From: Chenopodium formosanum
Lineage: Eukaryota > Streptophyta > Magnoliopsida > Caryophyllales > Amaranthaceae
Assembly: GCA_024500155.1 (NCBI GenBank)
Contig: CM044877.1
Span: forward strand, 31,433,001-31,497,000
Reading direction: 5' to 3'
DNA length: 64,000 nucleotides
Within the stretch, counting starts at the first letter, position 1. Each line of letters opens with the position of its first letter. The position numbers were made by a program, and so were the translations under genes. Of this stretch, positions 23,802 through 35,693 are shown piece after piece. The notes below the pieces were generated by a model. It was not told the DNA's origin. It saw nothing but the letters and a program-made list of their open reading frames with translations, and made no database searches.

Positions 23802-24610
23802 TGTTTCGGGGTTTTTTGTGTCCCTCGGGAGAGTTACAGCTCAAGACTGGATTCAGCAAGGACGCCTGTACCTGCAAAACAAATGGAATACCGATGGTCG
23901 GTGGTCCGCCTCCGAAGATTAAGTTAGTATGGATTCGGAATAAAACGTGCAAAAATAAAGCTATTTGCTCGGATTTCAAGCTTAGGTGCTGCCTGTTTCT
24001 TGAGAACGATAGCTCAGTAATGATTAGAACGTGCCCCCATAAATGGGAGGAATGTCCCTATTTATAGGGACTTTGGGAAGTGTTCCCTACCCTAGGGTTT
24101 GATGACCTAGGGATTAGGGCAGCACCGTTTTGCGGCGCCCTTGAAGTTTGGGCCTTGAAGGCCGCCATTTCAAAGGAGGGATATTTGAGTGACACGTGTC
24201 ACGCATCTGGAGGGTCCATTTGGACGCCTCCCAGCGCGACACATGTTGCTCTCTCATTGGTCCACTTAAGGGTATTAAATACCCCAAATTATTTGTGAGC
24301 AGGTGTCACGTGGCATGCCACGTGGCGCCTGTGATAGGTGTCGGCCTCTGATTGGCCGAGAAATCACTTTTACTGTTCACCTGAATATAGGGTTTTTACC
24401 CCAGATCATTTACCCCCACTATAAATAGAAGGGTTGACCTCCCTTGGATTCACACTTGCGTGAATCTTTGGGAGAATCTTTGAATTTCTAACTTTCGAAG
24501 ACTTTTGACTTCTTCAGCATCTGACACTCGGCCAGCTCGTCCGCCTGTTCCAATAAACGTCCCTTACCAGCACCTCTTAGTACCTTCTTCTAAGGTAACC
24601 GCCTGACCCT
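23802..24610 (+). mobile_element. 5' LTR of element A
   Basis: Starts TGTTTCGGGG directly after the broken exon ending at 23801. It matches the inverted LTR at 1-819 along its length, up to the GCATCTGACACTCGGCC block near 24518. A TATA box TATAAATAG lies at 24420-24428. An 18-bp perfect palindrome CACGTGGCATGCCACGTG (24307-24324) and GACACGTGTC (24191-24200) lie upstream of it. The exact 3' end and primer site are not resolved. A donor-like AAG/GTAACC near 24593 suggests that the leader is spliced to the exon starting near 24797. The element's 3' LTR is not in the window. Confidence 0.8.
24420..24428 (+). promoter_or_regulatory. TATA box of the element A LTR
   Basis: TATAAATAG, also conserved in the inverted copy (168-177 minus). 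Start of transcription is expected about 30 bp downstream, near the GATTCACACTTGCGTGAATC palindrome at 24448. Confidence 0.7.
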
Positions 24611-26593
24611 TTCTTTACTTATTTCTCTGTATTTTTCTTTTCAAAAATGGTTTCCTAAACGCACCCCGCACGACCTAGATTAGCGATCAGCCGGTCACCG
24701 GGGACGGCTAAATCTAGAACTAGGAGTGCCGAATGCTCGTTCGAGAACTACCCTTTGAGTACACCTCCAAATCCGACAGTGTATGTGCCCCTGCAGGACA
24801 CGATGGCTAGAACCAAGCAGACGACCGGGAGATATAGGACGGATGGTTCTTGGTACCATTCAGAAAGTGAGACGGTCTTCTTGGATGAATCCATTAGGTT
24901 GCCTGTCTCCTAGATTAGTAAAGACCTTCCTAGCAACATCAACACTCCAAGCGACTCATTTTTAGAGGAGTGTGATGAGGAATATGGAACCCCTGGGCCG
25001 AGTGAATCGGTACCGGATGTTGAGATGGGGGAGGCCACTGCTGGCACTAGTCGGCAGGCCCCCAACTCTGGGGAAAATTCTGATGATGACTCTGTGTCAT
25101 CATCCTTCGACAACGCCTCCGTTGACTCGGAGGAGGCGTAGTCCAATCTTAAGGTTGCCCGAGAGTCCATCTCCGTTGAGAAGGGAGAGGGCTGGGAGGA
25201 GCCTTCTGCCTCACGGCGACATAAACGTGCTCCTTATTACTTACACGTTGCCGAAGGCAGACGGGAAAAAATGACGGAAGACTTAGGAAAATTTATTTCC
25301 GACCATGTCATGGGACATGGCTTCTTATTGTCCGTGCCGGATGCTGAGGTCACGATCACTTAGCCTGAGATGGCCAGCTATGGTGGCCGGTGCTTCGGAT
25401 GCTATGAAGCATCCATCCAGGAAGGGTTGCGCTTCCCTCTCCATCCGGTTGTGGAGAGGATTTTTGACTGATACCAGCTGGGTGTCTAGCAACTAGCCCC
25501 CAATTCTTGGGTTAACATTCTGGGCTACGTTGTCGCCTGTGAGATGCTGGAGGTGGAGCCTAACTTCAAGGAGTTTTCTCATATGCACTATTTGAGCAAG
25601 ACTCCGAATGCAAGCGGGATCGGCTGGTTTACTCTGACCAGTCACAAGCGTTATATGATGAATCTGGGGAAGGAGAACAAATGGAAGGACTGGGGGTCCA
25701 AGTTTTACATAATCTCTTCCCCAGATTTCCAAAAGAACAAGCGGTAAAAACGCTGGACCCAGGAACCGCCCCTCATGGCTGGGAAAAAAGCCCTTCCGCC
25801 TCTTCCCAAGCGGGCGCAGGAGGAGTTTTTTTATCGGGGCCTTTTTATTGTGGCCGTCTGAAAAAACGAAGAGACGGGGGTCAAGGAAGTAACCCCCCAA
25901 AGTTACATTCCCCAATTCAAGTGGCTCTCGGACGAGACGTGCTTGGCCGCCTGTGGCCTTAGTACTGAAAAGCCGAGAGGTAGCTAGCCGCTTGAATTTA
26001 TTAGCTTTGCTACCCATATTGATTTTATTTGTCTACGTTTATAACTCTTATTGTTGTTTTGTGCAGACATAGCAATGGAAAAGCTTCCTGGACACAAGAA
26101 GTCGGATGTCTCTACTGCCTTCAACTGTGCGAACCTCGAACGCTCGGATGAGCAGCCGCCAGGAGACACTTCTTAGGTAACAATTTGTTTAACTTGGAAT
26201 TTTTCCAATGAATTTCCACTTAAGGAATTTTTCACAAGATCTTACATGTGAACTCTTTGCAGTGTGGCTCATTAAAGGCTGCCCCCACCTCACAGCCGAA
26301 TCCCAAGATGCGTAAGGAGTCGGCGGACGATGTTTCTCAAAGCCGCAAGAAGCACGTCGCAACCAAGTTGAAAAAGGGAACGGGAGCCTCTTCCCCTACT
26401 AACACTCCATCCAAGCCGGTTGCTCACCAAGAGTGTCAAAGAGTGGCAAGCAGCCACTCATCACTGTTGTTGGCGCAGCAGGCGGCAATGAAGCCGTAGG
26501 GGGAGAGGAAGGTAACTCATTTGGGAATCCGACCATACTCTTCAATGTTTAAGAAATGCCACTATCTTTTCAAAGTTCTTAGTTTATTGTACT

Positions 26594-28620
26594 TGTAGGC
26601 GTCGTTCGAAGTGCGCCTACGTTAAAAAGCATGTTGTGAATATGCTTGGCACTCATAGGAAGTGGGAATTGACATAATACGATTAGGGACAAGGAAAGTA
26701 GGGAGCCGCCAACAAGTTTTTGTGGAACTTGTAAACTGTTCACGGATCATAAAAAAGGCAACCACGATAAGGGACAACGATAGGCAACAACGATTCACCC
26801 GTGAAGGTTACACCCCATTCATAATCCATGAGATTACTAACTCCATATGGTTCGGAACCACGAAAGGAGGATCGGGGATGATGGTACGAAGTGAGTCATG
26901 GAGTGACATTCGCCCGTATTGGCCTCTACTCGATTCTTATAGTGAAAAGCATTCCTGTGATCTCAAAGGCATACAAACAATAATTCAATTCGCTCCAAAC
27001 CATTATTTAACTAAATTGATTGAATATTAATGCACACATTATTCTAAAATATTAGTGATCACTTCAATTAATAACAAGATTAAAAAGGAACCTAAACCGG
27101 TTGTCCAAATTATCTTATTAGGCGTGATTTTCAATTACATATTCCCTTTAACATGAAAGATGGTGATCAATAAAAATAATAATAGAATTAACATTAATAT
27201 TGGAAGCAATTTAACCATAATAGAGTTAGTCAAATCAAATATAAAATAACCTAATCATGATACTAGCAATAAGAAAATAAAATAAGAGTAATTAAATTAA
27301 TTAATTACTCACATTCCGCGCGTTCCTTTAAATTGCTACATCATGAATAAACTGTTAGTAACTTCAATAAAAATATAATCAAATGGAAATTAAATTAAAG
27401 TAGAGTTGATTTGGTCCAAATCCTCAGTCAATTATACCTTTCACGCCTTGGTTTAAGTATAAAACTTTGGGTATTGTATGAACTCCTTGGAGCGCTTAGG
27501 GAAGAAATGATAGAATAGGGAGGCTAGTGTTTAGGCTAAAGAGGGAGAAGAGAATTGTTTTTTGATCAAGATTGTTGATGAATAAAAAAGGGGAGATATG
27601 ACCTCTATTTATAACGGGAAAAGAGGGGTCGAATCAAGAAAAGATAAGAATTCGAATCGGATAAAACGCTTGCGATAGACAGCAGTCTTTGCGGTATTTG
27701 TTTTTATCATATCTTTTGAACCAGAAATCGGAATAAGATGAATAAGATATGGTTGGAAAGCTCTTGAAGTCTACTTTCTAACCCAATTAGAATCAGATTA
27801 AAATATTTTGTAGAACAAAAGATATATCCGAAATAGTGAAACAGTGTCAGTTTTGGATAGATTTTTTTATTTAATTCATATCTTTTCCGTTATAGCTCGA
27901 AATTGATATTATAATATATCATTGGAAAGATAATTTCAAGGGCTATCCAACCATATAAAATTTGGATAAAAAATATAATACACGAAAATAATATCTGTCT
28001 ATCTTTGAACGTCTTTCAATTCGGATATAAATAGGATTTTCAAAAAGAAAAGTTTTATTCAATTTCAAACTATTTAATCTTAGCTTTTCAAAAAGGATAA
28101 TTAAGATCTTTTAGAAACTTATATAAGCTTCCAATTAATCCTAATTGGTTTAGGAATTGGATCAAATAATTTGGACCCTCCACATGATCATTGGGTCGTA
28201 GGTAAGGTGGGCTTAGGTTCGGTTTGGGCTCAGTTTAATATTTTGGCCATAACTTATTCGTTATAACTCGGATTTGGGCTTATAATATATCGTTGGAAAG
28301 ATCTTTTAAAGCCCCATCCAAATATTCAATCATTAGACCCAGATTATGGACCAAAATAAACAGAAATAAACGTTTTTATAAAATGGACACGAAATGAATG
28401 ATTTTGAAGGACACGAAATGAATTATTTTAGGTTTAAAGGCACGAAAAGAGGAAAAAAAGTTATGGTTTTGGGAAATGGGCTAGGAATTGGGTTGGTTTA
28501 TGAAATGGAAATATGGATTTAAGCACTCCAAAAATTAAATACTCAACCCGACCAATAATGGCGGTGAAAGGTTGTTCATCATCGGGTTTGGTTTTGGGGA
28601 GACATTTTTAGGTGTCTACA
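26594..28620 (-). repeat. 3' LTR of element B
   Basis: 2,027 bp, TGTAGGCGTCGTTC to GGTGTCTACA on the plus strand, homologous end to end to 32887-34913. The minus-strand TATA box region (TTATAAATAGAGG) lies near 27600-27612. A plus-strand ORF (26662-27030) lies inside but runs antisense to the element, so it is not called a gene. Confidence 0.95.
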
Positions 28621-28640
28621 GAAGCCCCCACTTTGACTGA
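28621..28640 (-). other. Polypurine tract of element B
   Basis: On the minus strand AAAGTGGGGGCTTC abuts the 3' LTR. It primes plus-strand DNA synthesis. The same tract flanks the element F LTR at 59912-59930. Confidence 0.75.
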
Positions 28641-28869
28641 GTTTGTAGAAACGTCAGTTTCGAAAACGATAGTCAAAGTAGTCGATAGGGACGGAGAATG
28701 ATTTAAGACGTTCTACGATCCTAAATCACTCTGTATACGCCGATACCTGCAGAAAAATGTTAGTTCTACAGATAAAAGAGTAAAGGGATAGAATGCGTAT
28801 CTGACACCAGTGTATCGGTGACAAATGAATTTGGTAGCTTCCTATGCTTGAAGGAATCCACCGGATGAC

Positions 28870-29255
28870 GTTTGTTGAAGTGCTTTCCATGCTTGAGGAA
28901 AGCCGACAGATGAGTTTGGTAGCTTTCTAAGCCTGAAGAAAGCTACCGGATAATACTTTCCATGCCTGAGGAAAGTCGACGTATGAATTTGGTGTCATTC
29001 TATGCTTGAAGAATTCCACTGATAATGCCTTCCATGCTTGAGGAAAGCCGACTACTTGGCGGTTTTCTACACTTGAAGAAAAATCCACCGATAACGCTTT
29101 CCATGCTTGAGGAAAGCCGACTTGGCGGTTTTCTATACTTGAAGAAAAATCCACCGATAACGCTTTCCATGCTTGAGGAAAGCCGACTTGGCAGTTTTCT
29201 ATGCTTGAAGAAATCCACCGGATAATACTTTCCATGCTTGAGGAAAGTCAACAGA
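28870..29255. repeat. ~66-72-bp minisatellite in the element B 3' region
   Basis: Six or so copies of a unit built on CTTTCCATGCTTGAGGAAAG and CTATACTTGAAGAAAAATCC, spaced roughly 66-72 bp. The minus frame reads FPQAWKALSVDFSSSIENRQ repeatedly, but this is a by-product of the repeat. Tandem repeats between the polymerase region and the PPT are a known hypervariable feature of Tat/Ogre elements. Confidence 0.85.
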
Positions 29256-29310
29256 TGATGAGATTGCAAGTCTCTGTGTATCGAGAACCTTGCGTCATGA
29301 AATGATGGTG

Positions 29311-29438
29311 GTCCGCTTGTCCCCGGACATGGGTTGTAGATGGTCCGCTTGTCCCCGGACGTGGGCTGTAGATAGTCCGCTTGTCCCCGGACGTGGGCTG
29401 TAAATGGTCCATTTGTCCCCGGACGTGGGCTGTAGATA
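29311..29438. repeat. 32-bp tandem repeat, four copies, element B
   Basis: GTCCGCTTGTCCCCGGACGT units begin at 29311, 29343, 29375 and 29407. Each contains the hairpin-forming GTCC..CCCCGGAC. It is distinct from the adjacent 66-72-bp repeat, so two separate arrays lie side by side. Confidence 0.9.
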
Positions 29439-30439
29439 AGACCTGCAAAAATAAATTTGCCAATGGACTCGTATACATTGTGATTGACTTGATCACTAAC
29501 TTGACCAAGTTTGACTTGATGTGACATGACATGTGTATGACTTGTGAGTGTGTGTGTGTGTGTGCAGACACAAGCAAACAAAGATGCAAAAGCAAAAAAT
29601 TTCCGTCAATTTTTGTCATGAGTGGAGGGTACCGACTTTCTCCCGAAAAAGAAAGATGTGAAAAATGAAGTTTTGTTTTCGAACTTCCTTCGATGAAAAC
29701 TTGAAAAAAGTTTTTGAACTTCCCCAAAATAAAATAATGAAAAAGGAAAGAAGTTTTGAACTTCCTCCTTGAGCAAGACGAAATAAATCGTATGGATTGA
29801 ATTGCTTGTCCTGAAAATAATGTATGCATGATGCATGTTCTTAGGCCAGGAGGCTAAGGACAATTACATCATGTGACACGATAGATGAATGAACTTAATT
29901 CATGGAGCTAAGCATCATATATGGTGTAAAGAAGCGATTTTGAACGTCACTTAGGTCTGGAAGCTAAGCACGTATAGTGATTATTGCATAATGAACGTTG
30001 CTTAGGTCAAGGAGCTAAGCACGATATGCTTTGTATGATTAAAAATCATTGATATATAAATGTTTCTTAGCACATTATGCGAAACAATGAATATTGCTCA
30101 GGTCAGGAAGCTAAGCAAGTATACAATGTTTCTTCTACTGAATGTTGTCTTTAAATATGATGAAACATGCACAGTGTTGAAACAAGATTTCATGATAAAG
30201 GGCTCTGAAAGGGAAAGATGATTTATATGGATATGGATGTGTGAGTGAAGTGTGTGAATGTGATACTAAGGCTGGCTGCAAGGGTCATGGTGATGGAAAG
30301 AGATGTGAGAAGAGTCAAAGATGATGGCTCTTTAGGCTGGGTAAGCTAAATGATGTGGGTTCAAGCCCCCAAGTCTAGCTCTAAATGGGTAGGGATAAGC
30401 ATTGGATATTCTTTGACTCGATCATGCATGGATATGAAT

Positions 30440-30870
30440 ATGAATGTGGCCGCACCTCGATGTGAGGTTGCCTACGTATCCGTTAGGAATCAGGCCGAAC
30501 GTAGCTCTAACCGAACTTTGCATAAGTGTATGTACACCTCAAAGAGGTCTTTCAAGGGTTGTAATGTGGTTAAGTTGATGGTTTAAGGAAGAAAGGGATA
30601 AAAGGCTCAAGACCCGAGAGAATCCCCAAGATGTGTAGTTTTGAATTTGAAAATTTTGAATTTTGCAAGTTTATTTTCAACTTTTTTTCTTCTTTTTTTT
30701 TTTGTTTTGAATTTCTTTTTTTTTTATCAATGTAGACAATCTCAGATCATGCGGTCCATCACTCACTTAGCATTCATGTTTCTCAGGCACGGTACCAAGC
30801 ACTCGATGAGAGAGGCAATTTGAGACGTGTTCATATCAAAGACATTGGAACACTTGCCTTTAGACATTGT
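30440..30870 (-). other. Conserved non-coding block shared by elements B and F
   Basis: Minus-strand CCTGATTCCTAACGGATACG and GTAGGCAACCTCACATCGAG (about 30449-30500) and a second segment around 30765-30860 recur at 62455-62530 and 62770-62875 in element F, while surrounding sequence differs. No ORF explains it, and I recall similar GGATACGTAGGCA words in other plant Tat/Ogre elements. A function in RNA packaging or dimerisation is speculation. Confidence 0.6.
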
Positions 30871-32865
30871 TTTATTGTTACTTTGCTGCTTTCTTTTTAT
30901 TTTTACTTGCTTTTTGAATGTTATACAATTACACATCTTCCAATCCCAGGGTTAAGTGAATGTGGGTTGAAGAAATGAAGGCCAAACGTTAGACGAGGCT
31001 CAAAATGGTTGATGAAGAAATGAAATGTGATTGAACGGTTAACAGGGAATGACATGGTTGCAAAGGTGCCTCAAGTCATTGGTGTACCTTGGGTTTAGTT
31101 CGGTAATTGATGATTTTTTTTTATATATATATTTTTATCACATGATCGAATGTAAGAAAGAGATGCTCATTATGAAGAAGGTAAGAAATGTGACATATAG
31201 ACACATGGATAAGAAGAACCTATGCTAGACTTTTTAGGGGGAAGGGTTTGAAACAAAAGAAGAAGAAAACATGAAATATTGGTGAGAAGCATGCATCGTG
31301 CATTGTCTTCATGGTTGTTTATGAGTAACTTCTTGCCGCCTGGTGAAAAAAAAAAAGTTTCTTGTTGTTGATGCTTTGATTGGAAGGAAAGAAGGAAGGA
31401 GTGACGTTCCCCTTATTCTTCCAACTATTGCCTAGTGATTTTAGACTCAAGTACTTTGTAAGGATGAACTCACTTAATGCATTCACTCAATACTTAAATT
31501 GGAAAGGAAGAGTGTAAGAAACAATTTTGAAATCTGATGGGAAAACTCCACTCATTCCTATTACGATGGAAAACGACGCATGCATGGTCCTAATATACGA
31601 TCATAAACAATATAGTGCATTACTCGAAGACAAAGTGTGTGCAATGACTCAACATGTATGATTAGATGAGTTTATTAAGACTCGTGGTATGATCGCATGG
31701 CTAGACATGAAGACATGAAAAACAAAGGACCTAATGACCAAATAGCACGGAAGACTAAAAGACAAACTAACTTGATTAATTTTGTCAAATTTTAATGTTT
31801 ATGCTATTTACTAGGTGAAAACGGTCCATTGGCAATCATTAGTCATAAATAAGATCAACCACAATCAAAGACAAAGAACACATGTTAAGGTTAGCACAAA
31901 AAATCAATCACAAGAAACTAGGAAGAGGACCAGAATTCTAGAAGAGTTAAGACTCATGGGTATAAAAAAATGATAAAAATAAAAAAAAAATCTATAATCC
32001 TATGTTATACGATTTGACACGGATTAAAGGACCGGGTAAGACTAGCTTGACACTGCTTTTTTTTTTAAAAAAATAAAAAAATAAAAAAAGGTAACGCTAA
32101 AAAGACATCTAAACTGGACAGGCTGTAGTATATGGGTTATAAATTTTTATCTGTGACTCTTATTTGGACAAAACCAACTCTAAATCAAAGATAAAACCCG
32201 GGGCTACAGATCCATAGGTTGCACGACACGTAACTCTTTCTAGAACTCCGGATATGACCAAAACAAGTTGACTCTTGTGCAGTATACAGGAATTAAAATC
32301 CGGGTGACTCAAAAATTAAAAAAAAAATCTATGGCTCGACTCTAATAATAATAAAAAAGGGGTTTGATAAGAAAAAAAATAATTAAAAAAAGGTCAATAA
32401 AAAAAAAATGCACACATAAGCATATAGTCACGCATGATTCAATGAAGTTCGCAACCTAAAGTCAAGTTCTATGTTCGACTATGGTCAAGCTTTTGGGTGT
32501 CAAAGGGTACCAGGGTTAAGAGTTTGGACGCGTTAGCAAGGCAGCCTCCCTTGAGGGTTTATGCCAACGGGCGGCTCCGCGAGTTCGTGATGAAATCGAA
32601 CTCGACTCCATGGTTTGGGTGGATTTAAAAACTCGGATGAACCCTTATTGCCATGAGCGTTTTCGGGTTGATAGAGCATAAATCCCCCGGGCTAGCCACA
32701 TACGTAAAACACGTACTATTGTGGAAAAATAGGTAAGCTAAAATGCATATGCATATGTGACAATGCCAATTAAATCACCGGAATATTTTTCAAGAATCTT
32801 TCAAGTCTCATCCACTCATCTTAATTAAATACCGATCACTCAAATCGATAAATAATCAAGAATCC
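30871..32865. other. Interior of element B, no gene
   Basis: AT-rich with homopolymers near 31980, 32060 and 32400. No gag or pol remnant seen in any frame where gag would be expected, next to the PBS. Confidence 0.6.
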
Positions 32866-32883
32866 TCCCCAGTGGAGTCGCCA
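32866..32883 (-). other. Primer binding site of element B
   Basis: Minus strand TGGCGACTCCACTGGGGA begins three bases after the 5' LTR (ending at 32887) and would pair with a tRNA 3' end, tRNA-Arg by analogy with Ogre elements. Confidence 0.8.
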
Positions 32884-32886
32884 AAT

Positions 32887-34913
32887 TGTAGGCGTCGTTC
32901 GAAGTGCGCCTACGTTAAAAAGCATGTTGTGAATATGCTTGGCACTCATAGGAAGTGGGAATTGACATAATACGATTAGGGACAAGGAAAGTAGGGAGCC
33001 GCCAACAAGTTTTTGTGGAACTTGTAAACCGTTCACGGATCATAAAAAAGGCAACCACGATAAGGGACAACGATAGGCAACAACGATTCACCCGTGAAGG
33101 TTACACCCCATTCATAATCCATGAGATTACTAACTCCATATGGTTCGGAACCACGAAAGGAGGATCGGGGATGATGGTACGAAGTGAGTCATGGAGTCAC
33201 ATTCGCCCGTATTGGCCTCTACTCGATTCTTATAGTGAAAAGCATTCCTGTGATCTCAAAGGCATACAAACAATAATTCAATTCGCTCCAAACCATTATT
33301 TAACTAAATTGATTGAATATTAATGCACACATTATTCTAAAATATTAGTGATCACTTCAATTAATAACAAGATTAAAAAGGAACCTAAACCGGTTGTCCA
33401 AATTATCTTATTAGGCGTGATTTTCAATTACATATTCCCTTTAACATGAAAGATGGTGATCAATAAAAATAATAATAGAATTAACATTAATATTGGAAGC
33501 AATTTAACCATAATAGAGTTAGTCAAATCAAATATAAAATAACCTAATCATGATACTAGCAATAAGAAAATAAAATAAGAGTAATTAAATTAATTAATTA
33601 CTCACATTCCGCGCGTTCCTTTAAATTGCTACATCATGAATAAACTGTTAGTAACTTCAATAAAAATATAATCAAATGGAAATTAAATTAAAGTAGAGTT
33701 GATTTGGTCCAAACCCTCAGTCAATTATACCTTTCACGCCTTGGTTTAAGTATAAAACTTTGGGTATTGTATGAACTCCTTGGAGCGCTTAGGGAAGAAA
33801 TGATAGAATAGGGAGGCTAGTGTTTAGGCTAAAGAGGGAGAAGAGAATTGTTTTTTGATCAAGATTGTTGATGAATAAAAAAGGGGAGATATGACCTCTA
33901 TTTATAAGGGGAAAAGTGGGGTCGAATCAAGAAAATATAAGAATTCGAATCGGATAAAACGCTTGCGATAGACAGCAGTCTTTGCGGTATTTGTTTTTAT
34001 CATATCTTTTGAACCAGAAATCGGAATAAGATGAATAAGATATGGTTGGAAAGCTCTTGAAGTCTACTTTCTAACCCAATTAGAATCAGATTAAAATATT
34101 TTGTAGAACAAAAGATATATCCGAAATAGTGAAACAGTGTCAGTTTTGGATAGATTTTTTTATTTAATTCATATCTTTTCCGTTATAGCTCGAAATTGAT
34201 ATTATAATATATCATTGGAAAGATAATTTCAAGTGCTATCCAACCATATAAAATTTGGATAAAAAATATAATACACGAAAATAATATCTGTCTATCTTTG
34301 AACGTCTTTCAATTCGGATATAAATAGGATTTTCAAAAAGAAAAGTTTTATTCAATTTCAAACTATTTAATCTTATCTTTTCAAAAAGGATAATTAAGAT
34401 CTTTTAGAAACTTATAGAAGCTTCCAATTAATCCTAATTGGTTTAGGAATTGGATCAAATAATTTGGACCCTCCACATGATCATTGGGTCGTAGGTAAGG
34501 TGGGCTTAGGTTCGGTTTGGGCTCAGTTTAATATTTTGGCCATAACTTATTCGTTATAACTCGGATTTGGGCTTATAATATATCGTTGGAAAGATCTTTT
34601 AAAGCCCCATCCAAATATTCAATCATTAGACCCAGATTATGGACCAAAATAAACAGAAATAAACGTTTTTATAAAATGGACACGAAATGAATGATTTTGA
34701 AGGACACGAAATGAATTATTTTAGGTTTAAAGGCACGAAAAGAGGAAAAAAAGTTATGGTTTTGGGAAATGGGCTAGGAATTGGGTTGGTTTATGAAATG
34801 GAAATATGGATTTAAGCACTCCAAAAATTAAATACTCAACCCGACCAATAATGGCGGTGAAAGATTGTTCATCATCGGGTTTGGTTTTGGGGAGACATTT
34901 TTAGGTGTCTACA
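32887..34913 (-). repeat. 5' LTR of element B
   Basis: 2,027 bp, transcribed to the left. Minus TATA near 33897-33907. Near-identical to 26594-28620. Confidence 0.95.
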
Positions 34914-35693
34914 GTACTTGTATTAACAGATGCTCCAGCGAGGCCGACTTTCCTTCAGATGGCCAAGCAAATGCTTAGGACTCTTGATCTTGATGATAAG
35001 GCGGCTGTCAAAGTAGTCGGCACCTTTGACCTTGAAGTCATACTGGCGCTTCTCTGCGAGGTAAGACTTTGTCTTTTGACTTGATTGATGTCTTTACCGA
35101 ATGATTTCTGTTGTGTTCTTTTGTTTTGGCCAACTGTAGGCTATGCTGCGCGTGAGTGGTCTTAAAAAGCCACTCAACAACAAGACCAAAGAGGTAAAAG
35201 GCAGCAAATGCTCGGGCCGCCTCTTCCTTGGACAAAGCTCAGTTTGAGATTGCTCAAAATGAGATTCTAACACTTGATATGTTGTATTCCCAGTTGTCGG
35301 CAAATCTGCAAGTCTAACAGAACTTGGGCGCAGCGAGGCGGCGGGTCAAGGAACTCAGGATGAGGTCAAGGCCCTCAAGAAGAGGCTGGAGCCCCTCCAA
35401 GAGGCGCAAACAAAGGCAGACAACCTTGGAGAGACGGTTAAGAGACTCAGAGGGTGGCTGCAGAACCAAGAAACACAACTCCGGACCAAGTATAGGTCTC
35501 TGATGGAGGAGGAAAAACAGACCCTGGTCAAACAAATGATGGTTGACAGCGAAGCCATCATGCGTGCGGCCTGGGCAGTTGTGCAGCCGTCAGCTGATTA
35601 TCAAACCTGGAAGGTTCAGTTTGGTAAGGCAAATGACGATTTCAATGTCCGACTCTTGAGGGAAGCTGATGACGTGGGTCGAGACTAGGTCGT

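Larger units (their letters stand above)
26594..34913 (-). mobile_element. Element B: complete but non-coding Tat/Ogre-like LTR element, TSD GTACT
   Basis: An 8,320-bp insertion into element A with perfect GTACT duplications at 26589-26593 and 34914-34918. The two LTRs are both 2,027 bp. Transcription is on the minus strand, shown by a PBS at 32866-32883 (minus TGGCGACTCCACTGGGGA, tRNA-Arg-like as in Ogre elements), a polypurine tract (minus AAAGTGGGGGCTT) at 28621-28640 and a minus TATA box. The 4.27-kb interior has no gag or pol. It holds tandem repeats, conserved blocks shared with element F, and AT-rich filler. By eye the LTRs differ at only about ten positions, implying a recent insertion mobilised in trans. 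Confidence 0.95.
24803..35688 (+). pseudogene. Element A ORF: 'putative gypsy-type transposon' protein with coiled coil, spliced, broken
   Basis: The first ATG after a CTGCAG acceptor starts MARTKQTTGRYRTDG, whose first seven residues equal the histone H3 N-terminus. An acidic, Ser-rich stretch follows. Around 25360-25740 comes a segment with EGLRFPLHPVVERIF, NILGYVVACEMLEVEPNF and GIGWFTLTSHKRYMM, the pattern of the Transposase_28 family seen in plant LARD/gypsy derivatives. Later exon-like pieces are 26065-26173 and 26262-26512, then, beyond the nested element B, 34921-35060, 35135-35195 and a coiled-coil tail to the stop at 35688 (ALKKRLEPLQEAQTKADNL). Internal stops occur near 24911, 25139, 25363, 25468 and 25489. 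Several are explicable as CAG to TAG or CGA to TGA transitions. No RT, integrase or protease is seen. Confidence 0.7.

Noticed and set aside
28870..29255. CRISPR-like regular repeats
   Set aside because: Repeats are contiguous minisatellite units in a plant retroelement, with no unique spacers or cas genes.
28927..29581. Minus-strand ORFs with FPQAWKALS and TSGDKRTI repeats
   Set aside because: Direct translations of the minisatellites; the period alone explains them.
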